This document shows, in pieces, positions 8,452 to 16,769 of a DNA stretch of 64,000 nucleotides (its first letter is position 1; each line of letters starts with the position of its first letter). The position numbers and the translations under genes are program-made. The notes below the pieces were generated by a model that was given only the letters and a program-made list of their open reading frames with translations, ran no database searches and was not told the origin of the DNA. The DNA comes from Microbacterium trichothecenolyticum (lineage in GTDB: Bacteria > Actinomycetota > Actinomycetes > Actinomycetales > Microbacteriaceae), in NCBI RefSeq assembly GCF_000956465.1, contig NZ_JYJA01000040.1, positions 124,001 to 188,000 of the forward strand, given 5' to 3'.

Positions 8452-9657
8452 GTGAGTCTTCCTCCCGCCGCGCCGGCCTCCTACCCGTTCGACGCGCGCC
8501 CGCTGGTCGAGCCCGTCGCACCGGGCGCCGCGCGCGCATTCGTGCAGGAGCTGCGACGGACGGGCCGCATCGAGGGCTCTCCCGTCTTCGGCGTGCTCGT
8601 CATCGTCGTCATCGCCTTCGTGGTCGTCGTGCTGTTCGGCTCCGTCGCGATCACCCTCGTCACGAGCATCGTCAGCGCCGCGACCGCCGGGGCCGACGGC
8701 GGGGGACTCGCCGTCCTGTTCGGCTTCCTGCCGCTCGTGGTGATCGGCATCATCGCCGCGGTGGGGATCACGCTCTTCGTACGGGGTGCGCGCAGCAGCA
8801 GCGACCGCATGTATCGTCTCGACGGCTTCGCGCGCGCGAACGGGATGCACTACGAGCCCCGTCTCGACGACCCCGCGCTTGCGGGCATGATCTTCTCGCT
8901 CGGCAACAGCCGCCACTCCAGCGACCTCGTGCGCGGCGATCGTCCCCGCTTCGTGGAGTTCGCGAACTACCGCTACACGACCGGCTCGGGCAAGAACCAG
9001 CAGACGCATCACTGGGGCTATGTCGCGGTGAAGCTCGACACCCCCCTCCCGCACATCGTGCTCGACGCCATGAGCAACAACGGCCTGTTCGGCTCGAACC
9101 TGCCGCTCACCTTCGACAAGGATCAGCGCCTCAGCCTCGAGGGCGACTTCGACGAGTACTTCTCGCTGTACTGCCCCGCCGACTACGAGCGCGACGCCCT
9201 GTACCTCTTCACCCCCGACATCATGGCGCGCTTCATCGACAACGCCGCCGCGCTCGACGTCGAGATCGTCGACGACTGGCTGTTCCTGTACGCCAAGCGG
9301 GACTTCTCCACGCTCGACCCGCAGACGTGGGCGTGGCTCTTCTCCGTCGTCGGGGCCCTGCTCGACAAACTCGCGCAGTGGGCGCGGTGGCGCGACGAGC
9401 GGCTCGCCGCGGCGGCTGCCGCCGCGGTGACGGATGCTGCCCCCCTGGGCGTCGCGGCGGCCGGGGCCGGCGCAGGGCAGGGCGGCGCAGCATCCGCTCC
9501 GTTCACTGCGCCGCTCGACGCGCTGCGCCCTCCGCCCGGCGTCGCCCCGCAGGGCCGCCGCCTGCAGCGCGGCGTGCCGTGGCTGCCGATCGTCGTCGGC
9601 GGCGTGATGGTGCTGTTCTGGATCTTGACCCAGATCGGGCCGGCCTTCCTCCGCTGA
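8452..9657 (+). CDS. Membrane protein of the DUF3137-like type
   Basis: 401 residues from GTG 8452. Two hydrophobic segments occur near residues 45-75 and 85-110, and a third at the very C-terminus (WLPIVVGGVMVLFWIL). Between them lies a soluble domain with a RYTTGSGKNQQTHHWGYVAV strand region, resembling DUF3137 proteins. Function is unknown. A TAGCGT -10-like hexamer lies six bases before the GTG with no ribosome site, which suggests a leaderless mRNA. Confidence 0.6.
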   Translation: MSLPPAAPASYPFDARPLVEPVAPGAARAFVQELRRTGRIEGSPVFGVLVIVVIAFVVVVLFGSVAITLVTSIVSAATAGADGGGLAVLFGFLPLVVIGIIAAVGITLFVRGARSSSDRMYRLDGFARANGMHYEPRLDDPALAGMIFSLGNSRHSSDLVRGDRPRFVEFANYRYTTGSGKNQQTHHWGYVAVKLDTPLPHIVLDAMSNNGLFGSNLPLTFDKDQRLSLEGDFDEYFSLYCPADYERDALYLFTPDIMARFIDNAAALDVEIVDDWLFLYAKRDFSTLDPQTWAWLFSVVGALLDKLAQWARWRDERLAAAAAAAVTDAAPLGVAAAGAGAGQGGAASAPFTAPLDALRPPPGVAPQGRRLQRGVPWLPIVVGGVMVLFWILTQIGPAFLR

Positions 9658-9741
9658 GCGAACGGCCTACGTGCAGGCCGACGAGCGTATGCTGTCGGGC
9701 GTGCATTCGACGTTCACGACGCCCGGCGGGCGTGAGGGGGT

Positions 9742-9808
9742 GCTCGGCGCTCCACGCGCCGAGCGGAGGTAGCCGCGCGCGCCACCCCGGTCCCTGACCT
9801 TCGGGTGG
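9742..9808 (+). other. Structured leader candidate upstream of the FBP protein
   Basis: Two hairpins lie in the 237-bp gap: GCTCGGCGC/GCGCCGAGC (9742-9750 with 9756-9764, perfect) and CCACCC/GGGTGG (9782-9787 with 9803-9808). They could form a transcribed leader for the gene at 9895. No known riboswitch class is recognised. Confidence 0.3.
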
Positions 9809-9894
9809 TGCAGCCCGCATCATCTGCGCGCCGCCGGCCCGCAGCATCCTTTCGTCGCCGCTTGGGCGATCTCTCTTTCGTGAATCAAGGAATC

Positions 9895-10383
9895 ATGCAC
9901 GCATTCACCGAGAAGGACATCCGCGCGTCCTTCGTCAACGCCTCGCTCCGCGAGCGCAACTCCATCATCGTTCCCGACCTCGCCCAGGTCGCCTGGGACG
10001 GCCTCGACTACTTCGGCTGGCGCGACTCGAAGCAGCCGCTCGCCGGCTTCATCGTGGTTCCGGTCGACGGTGAGGCCGTCGGCATCCTGTTGCGCCAGAC
10101 CGAGCAGCGCACGCGCACCCGCGCGCAGTGCTCGTGGTGCGAGGACGTCACGCTGCCGAACGACGTCGTGCTGTTCGGCGCGAAGCGGGCCGGCAAGGCC
10201 GGTCGCAACGGCGACACCGTCGGCACTCTGCTGTGCGAGCGGTTCGAATGCTCGGCCAACGCGCGGCGACCGATGCCGCCGGCGTACCTCGGCTTCGATG
10301 TCATGGCCGCGCGTCAGCGGCGCATCGAGGCGCTCCGCGCCCACGCCGAGGGGTTCGCGCGCGACATCCGCGACGGCGCCTGA
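9895..10383 (+). CDS. FBP-domain zinc-finger protein
   Basis: 162 residues from ATG 9895, with AAGGA seven bases upstream; an in-frame ATG-like start further upstream gives an implausible arginine-rich leader. The protein matches the elongation-factor-G-binding/FBP C-terminal treble-clef type: after an N-terminal helical part it has CSWC and later CERFEC, four cysteines suited to one zinc ion. Family members bind EF-G or ribosomes in some Gram-positives; direct evidence for this one is absent. It converges on the dipeptide ABC operon. Confidence 0.75.
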   Translation: MHAFTEKDIRASFVNASLRERNSIIVPDLAQVAWDGLDYFGWRDSKQPLAGFIVVPVDGEAVGILLRQTEQRTRTRAQCSWCEDVTLPNDVVLFGAKRAGKAGRNGDTVGTLLCERFECSANARRPMPPAYLGFDVMAARQRRIEALRAHAEGFARDIRDGA

Positions 10384-10415
10384 CGCTCACCGCGGCGCCG
10401 CCGGGCGCCGATCGC

Positions 10416-10475
10416 GTGCTCTCGCCGAGACGACACGACGTTCGCGTACACAACGTGGGGTCTCGGCGAGAGCAC
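10416..10475. repeat. 60-bp inverted-repeat element between convergent genes
   Basis: A perfect 15-bp inverted repeat (GTGCTCTCGCCGAGA at 10416-10430; complement at 10461-10475) encloses a 30-nt loop that itself contains a nested ACGTT/AACGT pair (10438-10442, 10452-10456). It lies between two convergent stop codons, so it can serve as a bidirectional terminator, but its nested form also resembles a small repetitive palindromic element. Confidence 0.65.
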
Positions 10476-10487
10476 ATGATGTGACCG

Positions 10488-10514
10488 CCGGGCGGGGCGC
10501 GAACACCCGCCCGG
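10488..10514 (-). terminator. Terminator-like hairpin after the dipeptide ABC operon
   Basis: Perfect 9-bp stem CCGGGCGGG/CCCGCCCGG with a 9-nt loop, 9 bp beyond the ATPase stop on the minus strand. No clear U-run. Confidence 0.5.
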
Positions 10515-10522
10515 CCCCCGGG

Positions 10523-12193
10523 TCATTCGTCGCGAGTCGCCTGCCAGACGGCGCGCCGCGCCGCCTGCTCGTCGGGATCGGGCACCGGCAGCGACGCGAT
10601 GAGGCGGCGGGTGTAGGGATCCTGCGGGTCGCCGAGCACGCCGGCCGTCGGGCCGGCCTCGGCGATCGTGCCGCGGTGCAGCACCACGACCTTGTGCGCG
10701 AGCATGTCGACCACGGCGAGGTCGTGGGTGATGAACAGCGTCGCGAACCCGAACCGCTCCTGCAGCTCGCCGAACAGCTCGAGCACGCGCGCCTGCACCG
10801 AGACGTCGAGTGCGCTCGTCGGCTCGTCGGCGATCAGCAGCTTGGGGTTGAGCGCGAGAGCTCGGGCGAGCGAGGCGCGCTGGCGCTGGCCTCCCGACAA
10901 CTCGTGCGGGAACCGCTCGCCGTACGACTTCGGCAGCTGCACGGCCTCGAGCAGCTCGTCGACCTTCGCCTGCACCGCGGCCGCGCCCTTCGCTGCGCCG
11001 TGCACGATGAGCGGCTCGGCGACGTTGCGGGCGATGGTCAAGAGCGGGTTGAAGCTCGTCGCGGGGTCCTGGAACACGAACCCGAGCTCGCTGCGCCGGC
11101 GCCGGAACTCCCGCTCCTTGACACCGAGCATCTCGGTGCCGAGCACCCGCAGCGAACCGCCTGCGACCGGCGTCAGGCCGGCGATCGCACGACCGATCGT
11201 CGTCTTGCCCGAGCCGCTCTCGCCCACGAGACCGAGCACCTCCCCGGGCGCGATCGAGAAGCTCACGCGGTCGACGGCGCGAAACGCTGGGCGGCCGAAC
11301 CGGCCGCCGTACTCGATGACGAGCTCCTTCGCCTCGACAACGGGATCAGCGTCCGCGGCGCTCGCAGGAAGCTGCCGGTCGACGATCTCGAGGCGTGGCA
11401 CCGCGGCCAGGAGCTTCTTGGTGTACTCGTGCTGCGGCGCGGCGAACAGGTCGCGTACGGTCGCGGTCTCGACGATCTCACCGTTGAACATCACAGCGAC
11501 GCGGTCGGCGAGGTCGGCCACCACGCCCATGTTGTGCGTGATGAGTGCGATCGCCGTGCCGTCCTGGTCACGGAGCTCCCGCAGCAGGTCGAGGATCTCG
11601 GCCTGCACCGTCACGTCGAGCGCCGTCGTCGGCTCGTCGGCGATGATGACGGTCGGCTCGAGCGCGAGCGCCATCGCGATGACGATGCGCTGCTTCTGGC
11701 CGCCCGAGAACTGGTGCGGGTAGTCGTCGACGCGGCGCTCGGGGTCGGGAATGCCGACTCGGCCGAGCATCTCGATCGCCTTCGCCTTCGCCTCGGCCTT
11801 GCTGTAGCTGCCATGTGCCCGCAGGCCCTCCGCGAGCTGCCAGCCGACCGTGTACACGGGGTTGAGCGCGGTCGACGGCTCCTGGAAGATCATCGCGGCC
11901 TTCGAGCCGCGCACCTCGCGGAGCTCCTTCTTGTCGAGGCCGACGATCTCGGTGCCGTCGAGCACGACGGCGCCGTTCATGACCGCCGTCTCGGGCAGGA
12001 GCCCGAGGATCGTGCGGGCGGTGACCGTCTTGCCGCTGCCGGACTCCCCGACGATCGCGAGCACCTCGCCGCGGCGGACATCGAGGGTCACACCGCGCAC
12101 GGCGTGCACATCGCCGCCGTCGCTGGCGAAGGTGACGGTCAGATCGCGGATGTCGACCGCGAGGTCGTCGGATGCGGGGGCTGCCAAGGCCAT
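10523..12193 (-). CDS. Dipeptide/oligopeptide ABC transporter, fused double ATPase (DppD-DppF)
   Basis: 556 residues from ATG 12193 (TGATG overlap with the permease stop; AGGTGGAG upstream). Two complete ATPase modules lie in tandem. Each has a Walker A (GESGSGKTVTA and GESGSGKTTIG), an LSGGQ-type signature (FSGGQKQR and LSGGQRQR) and a Walker B (ADEPTTALD and ADEPTSALD). The first matches DppD/OppD and the second DppF/OppF, so one chain supplies both nucleotide-binding sites. It is the last gene of a four-gene importer operon. Confidence 0.94.
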   Translation of the reverse strand: MALAAPASDDLAVDIRDLTVTFASDGGDVHAVRGVTLDVRRGEVLAIVGESGSGKTVTARTILGLLPETAVMNGAVVLDGTEIVGLDKKELREVRGSKAAMIFQEPSTALNPVYTVGWQLAEGLRAHGSYSKAEAKAKAIEMLGRVGIPDPERRVDDYPHQFSGGQKQRIVIAMALALEPTVIIADEPTTALDVTVQAEILDLLRELRDQDGTAIALITHNMGVVADLADRVAVMFNGEIVETATVRDLFAAPQHEYTKKLLAAVPRLEIVDRQLPASAADADPVVEAKELVIEYGGRFGRPAFRAVDRVSFSIAPGEVLGLVGESGSGKTTIGRAIAGLTPVAGGSLRVLGTEMLGVKEREFRRRRSELGFVFQDPATSFNPLLTIARNVAEPLIVHGAAKGAAAVQAKVDELLEAVQLPKSYGERFPHELSGGQRQRASLARALALNPKLLIADEPTSALDVSVQARVLELFGELQERFGFATLFITHDLAVVDMLAHKVVVLHRGTIAEAGPTAGVLGDPQDPYTRRLIASLPVPDPDEQAARRAVWQATRDE

Positions 12194-13185
12194 CACTCCA
12201 CCTCTCCCATGAACTCGCGCGATGCCGGCTGGCTCGCGGCGACCGCGTCCGCCGGCGTCTGATTGGTCGCCCGGCGGCGCGCGCGCAGACGCGGGTCGGC
12301 GAGGTCGTTGAGGCCCTCGCCGATGAGGGTCATGCCGAGGATCGTCAGCACGATGGCGACGCCCGGAGGGATCGCCGTCCACCAGATGCCGGCCGCGACG
12401 TCGCTGATCGAGCGCTGCAGGTCGTAGCCCCATTCGGCCGCGGCCGACGGCTCGATGCCGAACCCGAGGAAGCCGAGTGCCGCGAGAGTCGCGATCGCCT
12501 CCGACGCGTTCAGCGTCACGATGAGAGGCAGCGTGCGGGTCGCGTTGCGCAGCACGTGCACGAACATGATGCGCGACGTCGGCGCGCCGATGACCTTCGC
12601 CGACTCGACGAACGCCTCGGCCTTGATGCGCACGACCTCAGCGCGGACCACGCGGAAGTACTGCGGGATGAACACGACGGTGATCGACACGGCCGCCGCC
12701 ATGATGCCCGGCCACAGGCCCGACTGCCCGCCGCTGATCGCGATGGCGACCACGATCGCGAGCAGCAGTGTCGGGAAGGCATAGATCGCGTCGGCGATCA
12801 CCACGAGCGTGCGGTCGACCCAACCGCCGAGATAGCCCGACACCAGACCGAGCAGGATGCCGACGACCACCGACAGAATGAGCGCGACGATCACGACGAG
12901 GATCGCGGTCTGGGCGCCCCAGATCGTGCGCGACAGCACGTCGTAGCCGCCCACCGTCGTGCCGAGCCAGTGCTCAGCGCTCGGCGGCTGGGTGGAACCG
13001 AAGTTCCCCTGGGCGTCGCGGAGCTGGTTGTAGCTGTACGGGGCGATCCACGGTGCGAAGATCGCGAAGACCAGGAACAGCGCGGTGAGCACGAGGCCCG
13101 CCACGAGCATGCCTCGCTGCAGGCCGACGCTCTGACGCAGCTGGTGGACGACCGGAATCCGGTCGAGAACCCGGCGCTTGGCCAT
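12193..13185 (-). CDS. Dipeptide/oligopeptide ABC transporter permease (DppC/OppC)
   Basis: 330 residues from ATG 13185, 1 bp after the stop of the DppB gene. It has a hydrophobic N-terminal span (LVAGLVLTALFLVFAIFAPWIAPYSY, described in part), the OppC N-terminal domain, and five further spans with the EAA-like loop FVESAKVIGAPTSRIMF. It pairs with DppB to form the translocation pore. Confidence 0.93.
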   Translation of the reverse strand: MAKRRVLDRIPVVHQLRQSVGLQRGMLVAGLVLTALFLVFAIFAPWIAPYSYNQLRDAQGNFGSTQPPSAEHWLGTTVGGYDVLSRTIWGAQTAILVVIVALILSVVVGILLGLVSGYLGGWVDRTLVVIADAIYAFPTLLLAIVVAIAISGGQSGLWPGIMAAAVSITVVFIPQYFRVVRAEVVRIKAEAFVESAKVIGAPTSRIMFVHVLRNATRTLPLIVTLNASEAIATLAALGFLGFGIEPSAAAEWGYDLQRSISDVAAGIWWTAIPPGVAIVLTILGMTLIGEGLNDLADPRLRARRRATNQTPADAVAASQPASREFMGEVE

Positions 13186-13186
13186 G

Positions 13187-14275
13187 TCAGTACCTCACCC
13201 TCGGGTCGAGGAACGCGGCGATCACGTCGACGACGAAGTTCGTGACCGCGACGAGGATCGCGATCATCGCGACGATGCCCTGGATCGCGACGAAATCGCG
13301 GGCCTTCAGGTACTCGCCCAGCTGGAAGCCGATGCCCTGCCACTCGAACGTCGTCTCGGTGAGAATGGCGCCACCCAGCAGCAGTGCGATCTGCAGGCCG
13401 ATGACCGTGACGATCGGGATCAGCGCCGGCTTGTAGGCGTGTCGGCGCACGAGGCGGTACTCGCTCACGCCGCGCGAGCGGGCGGCGTCGATGTACGGCA
13501 TGTTGTGGGTGCCGATGACGTTCGTGCGCACGAGGCGCAGGAAGATGCTCGCGGTCAGCAGGCCCAGCACCATGGCCGGGAGGAAGGCGTGCAGGAGCAC
13601 GTCCTGCACGTAGGCGGGGTTGCCCGACGCGATCGCGTCGATGAGATAGAACCCCGTGCCACCTTCGCGGGTGAGGGCGATTTCGGTGCGCACGCTCGCG
13701 CGACCCGAAACGGGGAACCAGCCGAGCCAGACCGAGAACACCAGCTTGGCGAGCAGGCCCGAGAAGAACACCGGGGTCGCGTAGAACAGGATCGCGCCGA
13801 CGCGGAGCCCGGCATCGGTCGCCTTCTCGCGCTTGGCGGCGGCGACCATGCCGAGCGGGATGCCGACGAGGAACGCGATGACGAGCGCATAGCAGACGAG
13901 CTCGAACGTGGCCGCGCCGTACGTCAGGAGCACCTGCGTGACCGGCTGGTTGTCGGTGATCGTGGTGCCGAAGTTTCCCGTGAACACCTGGCCGATGTAC
14001 TCGAAGTACTGCACGAGGACAGGCCTGTCGTAGCCGGCCTCATGGATGCGCTCCTGCAGCTGGTCGGCCGGCAGGCGCCCGCCGAGGGCGGCGGTGATCG
14101 GGTCGCCGGTGAGGCGGATGAGGAAGAAGACCAGCGTCACCAGGATGAGCACGGTCGGGAAGATCAGGAGGAACCGCACCAGGAGGTAGCGGCCGAGGGT
14201 CCCGCCGGAGGCGGGTCTGCGCCGGGCCAGCATGGCGGGCGGCTGGTCAACGGATGCGGCGACGTCGCTCGTCAT
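13187..14275 (-). CDS. Dipeptide/oligopeptide ABC transporter permease (DppB/OppB)
   Basis: 362 residues from ATG 14275. A polar N-terminal extension (~25 residues) is followed by the OppB-type first span (LVRFLLIFPTVLILVTLVFFL region), a large external loop and five more spans. The EAA loop reads YIDAARSRGVSEYRLV. It is separated from the binding protein by an 88-bp gap with a hairpin. Confidence 0.93.
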   Translation of the reverse strand: MTSDVAASVDQPPAMLARRRPASGGTLGRYLLVRFLLIFPTVLILVTLVFFLIRLTGDPITAALGGRLPADQLQERIHEAGYDRPVLVQYFEYIGQVFTGNFGTTITDNQPVTQVLLTYGAATFELVCYALVIAFLVGIPLGMVAAAKREKATDAGLRVGAILFYATPVFFSGLLAKLVFSVWLGWFPVSGRASVRTEIALTREGGTGFYLIDAIASGNPAYVQDVLLHAFLPAMVLGLLTASIFLRLVRTNVIGTHNMPYIDAARSRGVSEYRLVRRHAYKPALIPIVTVIGLQIALLLGGAILTETTFEWQGIGFQLGEYLKARDFVAIQGIVAMIAILVAVTNFVVDVIAAFLDPRVRY

Positions 14276-14315
14276 CGTGGGGGCCTAACTGTGTGTGCTG
14301 CCGAAGGGCGAATGC

Positions 14316-14351
14316 CGATGGGGCGACCCGGGTGAGCGGGCCGCCCCATCG
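14316..14351 (-). terminator. Hairpin between dppA-like and dppB-like genes
   Basis: Perfect 10-bp stem CGATGGGGCG (14316-14325) / CGCCCCATCG (14342-14351) with a 16-nt loop, 12 bp after the binding-protein stop. It is placed like the hairpin at 7021-7054 in the sugar operon and probably has the same expression-ratio role. Confidence 0.6.
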
Positions 14352-14363
14352 ATGGACTCCGCG

Positions 14364-15998
14364 CTACTTCGTGACCGGCGCGAAGCGGAACTTGAACGAT
14401 GCGTCGAGCGTGACGCCCTCGACACCGGTTCCGGCGACCGCCACCTGGGCACCCTGCAGGAGCGGCACGGTCGAGAGCAGCTCGGCCACGCGCGTCTGGA
14501 TGTCCTCGATCTCCTGCGTGCGCTTCGCCTGGTCGGTCTCGACGGCCTGCTGGAGGATGAGGTCCTCGGTCTGCTGGTCGCTGAAGTGGTTGCCCAGGAA
14601 GTTCTTCGTCAGGAAGAACGGGGTGAGGTAGTTGTCGGCGTCGGAGTAGTCCGGGTACCAGCCCAGCTGGTAGGCGGGGTAGACGTCCGACGTGCGGTCC
14701 TTCGAGTACTGCACCCACTCGGTCGACTTCAGGTCGACCGAGAACAGGCCGCTCTCCTCGAGCTGCGACTTCACCAGGGCGTACTCGTCACCCGACGAGG
14801 GGCCGTAGTGGTCGGGGCTGTACTGCAGGCTGAGTGCGACGGGCGTCTCGACGCCCGCAGCCTCGAGCGTGGCCTTCGCCTTCTCGGCGTCGGGGCCGCC
14901 CGCGCCGTCGCCGTACATCTCCTTGAGGGGCTCGATGGCGCCGGTGAATCCCTCGGGGACGAACGAGTACAGCGGCGTGTACGTGCCCTTGTAGACCTGC
15001 GTCGACAACGCCTCGCGGTCGACGAGGTCAGCCACGGCCTGGCGCACGGCGAGGGCCTTGGCCGCGTCGGCCTCGGGGGTCGTCGCACCGTACGGCTGCG
15101 TGTTGAAGTTGAACACGATGTACCGGATCTCGCCGCCGGGGCCGTTGACGATCTGGACGTCCTTGTTCTTGCTGAGGTCTTCGACATCGGTCGAAGACAG
15201 CGCGCGGTAGGCCACGTCGATGTCGCCCTGCTGCACGGCGAGCTTCAGGTTCGACGACTCGGCGAAGTAGCTGAGAATGACACCGCTGTTGACCGGCGCG
15301 TCGAGGAGACCCTTGTAGTTCTCGTTCGGGGTGAACTCGACGGTCTTGTTGAAGTCCCACGAGGTGATCGCGTAGGGGCCACCGAACGCGTTGGCATCGA
15401 CGATGTCCTGGTCGGGGGTGACCGCGTCGGCCGAGAACACCTCGTCGTCGACGATGGCACCGGGGAAGCTGGTGAGGATGTACGGGAAGACCTGGTCGTT
15501 CGCCGTCTTGAGATGGAACACGACCGTCGTGTCATCCGGCGCCTCAACGCTGTCGAGGTTGTAGAGCAGGCTCGACGCGCCGTTCGGGTCGGCGATCTTG
15601 AGGTTGCGATCGAACGAGAACTTGACGTCGGCCGAGGTCAGATCGTTGCCGTTGGCCCACTTGAGGCCCTCGGGCAGCGTCACGGTGTACTCGGTCGGCG
15701 ACGTGAACTCGGCAGACTCGGCGAGGTCGGGGACGACCTCGGTGCTGTTGTAGTCGGTGTTGAGGAGGTACGGGAACACCTGGGTCTGCACAGCCAGCGA
15801 GCCGTTGTCGTAGGAGCCGGCCGGGTCGAGCGTGGTGACCTTGTCGGTGGTGCCGACGATGATGGGCTCGCCCGACGCGCCGCCGTCGTCGTTGTTCCCG
15901 CCGCCACCGCCGGCGCAACCGGCGAGGAGAAGTGCTGAGGCGCCGAAGGCCCCGATGGCGAGACCGATGCGGCCGCGCTTGCTGTGGTGCAGTGACAT
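14364..15998 (-). CDS. Peptide/nickel-type ABC transporter substrate-binding lipoprotein (family 5)
   Basis: 544 residues from ATG 15998 (AGAGGT ribosome site). Lipoprotein signal with lipobox LLLAGC (Cys 28) and a Gly/Asn-rich tether. The mature protein is a DppA/OppA-type three-domain binding protein: VGTTDKVTTLDPAGSYDNG is the typical family 5 opening, and WANGNDLTSADVKFSFDR is its signature region. It delivers peptides or similar oligomeric ligands to DppBC. It is the first gene of the operon. Confidence 0.93.
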   Translation of the reverse strand: MSLHHSKRGRIGLAIGAFGASALLLAGCAGGGGGNNDDGGASGEPIIVGTTDKVTTLDPAGSYDNGSLAVQTQVFPYLLNTDYNSTEVVPDLAESAEFTSPTEYTVTLPEGLKWANGNDLTSADVKFSFDRNLKIADPNGASSLLYNLDSVEAPDDTTVVFHLKTANDQVFPYILTSFPGAIVDDEVFSADAVTPDQDIVDANAFGGPYAITSWDFNKTVEFTPNENYKGLLDAPVNSGVILSYFAESSNLKLAVQQGDIDVAYRALSSTDVEDLSKNKDVQIVNGPGGEIRYIVFNFNTQPYGATTPEADAAKALAVRQAVADLVDREALSTQVYKGTYTPLYSFVPEGFTGAIEPLKEMYGDGAGGPDAEKAKATLEAAGVETPVALSLQYSPDHYGPSSGDEYALVKSQLEESGLFSVDLKSTEWVQYSKDRTSDVYPAYQLGWYPDYSDADNYLTPFFLTKNFLGNHFSDQQTEDLILQQAVETDQAKRTQEIEDIQTRVAELLSTVPLLQGAQVAVAGTGVEGVTLDASFKFRFAPVTK

Positions 15999-16153
15999 GA
16001 AGTGCTACCTCTGCGTAGTGGTGTCAGCCGCGTCAGATGGTCGCGGCCAGAGGCTATCTTCACCCTGCGAGGGCGTTACGGCAATCCAGTAAACGATTCG
16101 TAACCAGAACGAAACCCGCCCGCGATCGAGCCGGATGCCCGCTCGATGGCCGT

Positions 16154-16573
16154 TCAGTTGGGCGAACTGCCCCGTGACGCCTCTGGTCCGAGGCCGAAAT
16201 GCACGAGCTCTGCGTCGTCGAGCATGCGGCTGCGGATGATGAACCGGTTGCCCGTCGGACCTTCCACGCTGAAGCCCGCGCCCCGGCCAGGCACCACGTC
16301 GATCGTGAGGTGCGTGTACTTCCAGTACTCGAACTGCGCCTGGGAGATGAAGACGTCGATCGGGTCATCGAGCCCGACGTCGAGGTCGCCGAGCTGCACG
16401 TCCGACGTTCCGGTGAGGAACATGCCCACGGGGAAGCACATCGGGGCGCTTCCGTCGCAGCAGCCGCCGGACTGGTGGAACATCAGCTTGCCGTGCTGCG
16501 CGGTGAGCTGTCGCAGGAGGGATGCCGCGGCATCCGTCACCGCCACGCGTGAGTACGTGCGGATCGTCTCCAT
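16154..16573 (-). CDS. DUF779 protein, aldehyde dehydrogenase partner
   Basis: 139 residues from ATG 16573 with AAAGGA upstream. The Cys-rich GGCCDGS motif near residue 38, followed by APMCFP, is diagnostic for DUF779. These small cytoplasmic proteins are nearly always encoded beside aldehyde dehydrogenases of the AldA/ExaC type, as here. Molecular function is unknown; the conserved cysteines suggest metal or thiol chemistry. A hairpin lies in the 196-bp gap after the dehydrogenase. Confidence 0.85.
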   Translation of the reverse strand: METIRTYSRVAVTDAAASLLRQLTAQHGKLMFHQSGGCCDGSAPMCFPVGMFLTGTSDVQLGDLDVGLDDPIDVFISQAQFEYWKYTHLTIDVVPGRGAGFSVEGPTGNRFIIRSRMLDDAELVHFGLGPEASRGSSPN

Positions 16574-16681
16574 CGCGTGTCCTTTCGTCCCTTCATCTTC
16601 TGCGAGATGAGGAGATCTGACCGAGACAGGATGATCGCTGCCGGATCTTCCTGATCTCGCCACATCTCCTGGTTCGGGGAT

Positions 16682-16721
16682 GACCCGGGCGGAGCGTCTG
16701 GGGACGCGCTCCACCCGGGTC
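16682..16721 (-). terminator. Hairpin after the aldehyde dehydrogenase gene
   Basis: A 15-bp inverted repeat with one mismatch (16682-16696 GACCCGGGCGGAGCG; 16707-16721) and a 10-nt loop, about 50 bp after the dehydrogenase stop. It probably ends or attenuates transcription before the DUF779 gene. Confidence 0.5.
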
Positions 16722-16769
16722 GGGATGCCGGTCACGCGACCCCCCGGGAGCGGGACCGGGCGGGCCGGC

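Noticed and set aside
9701..9772. A 23-codon GTG frame upstream of the FBP gene
   Set aside because: No ribosome site and it runs through the hairpin arms; more likely structured leader than a peptide.
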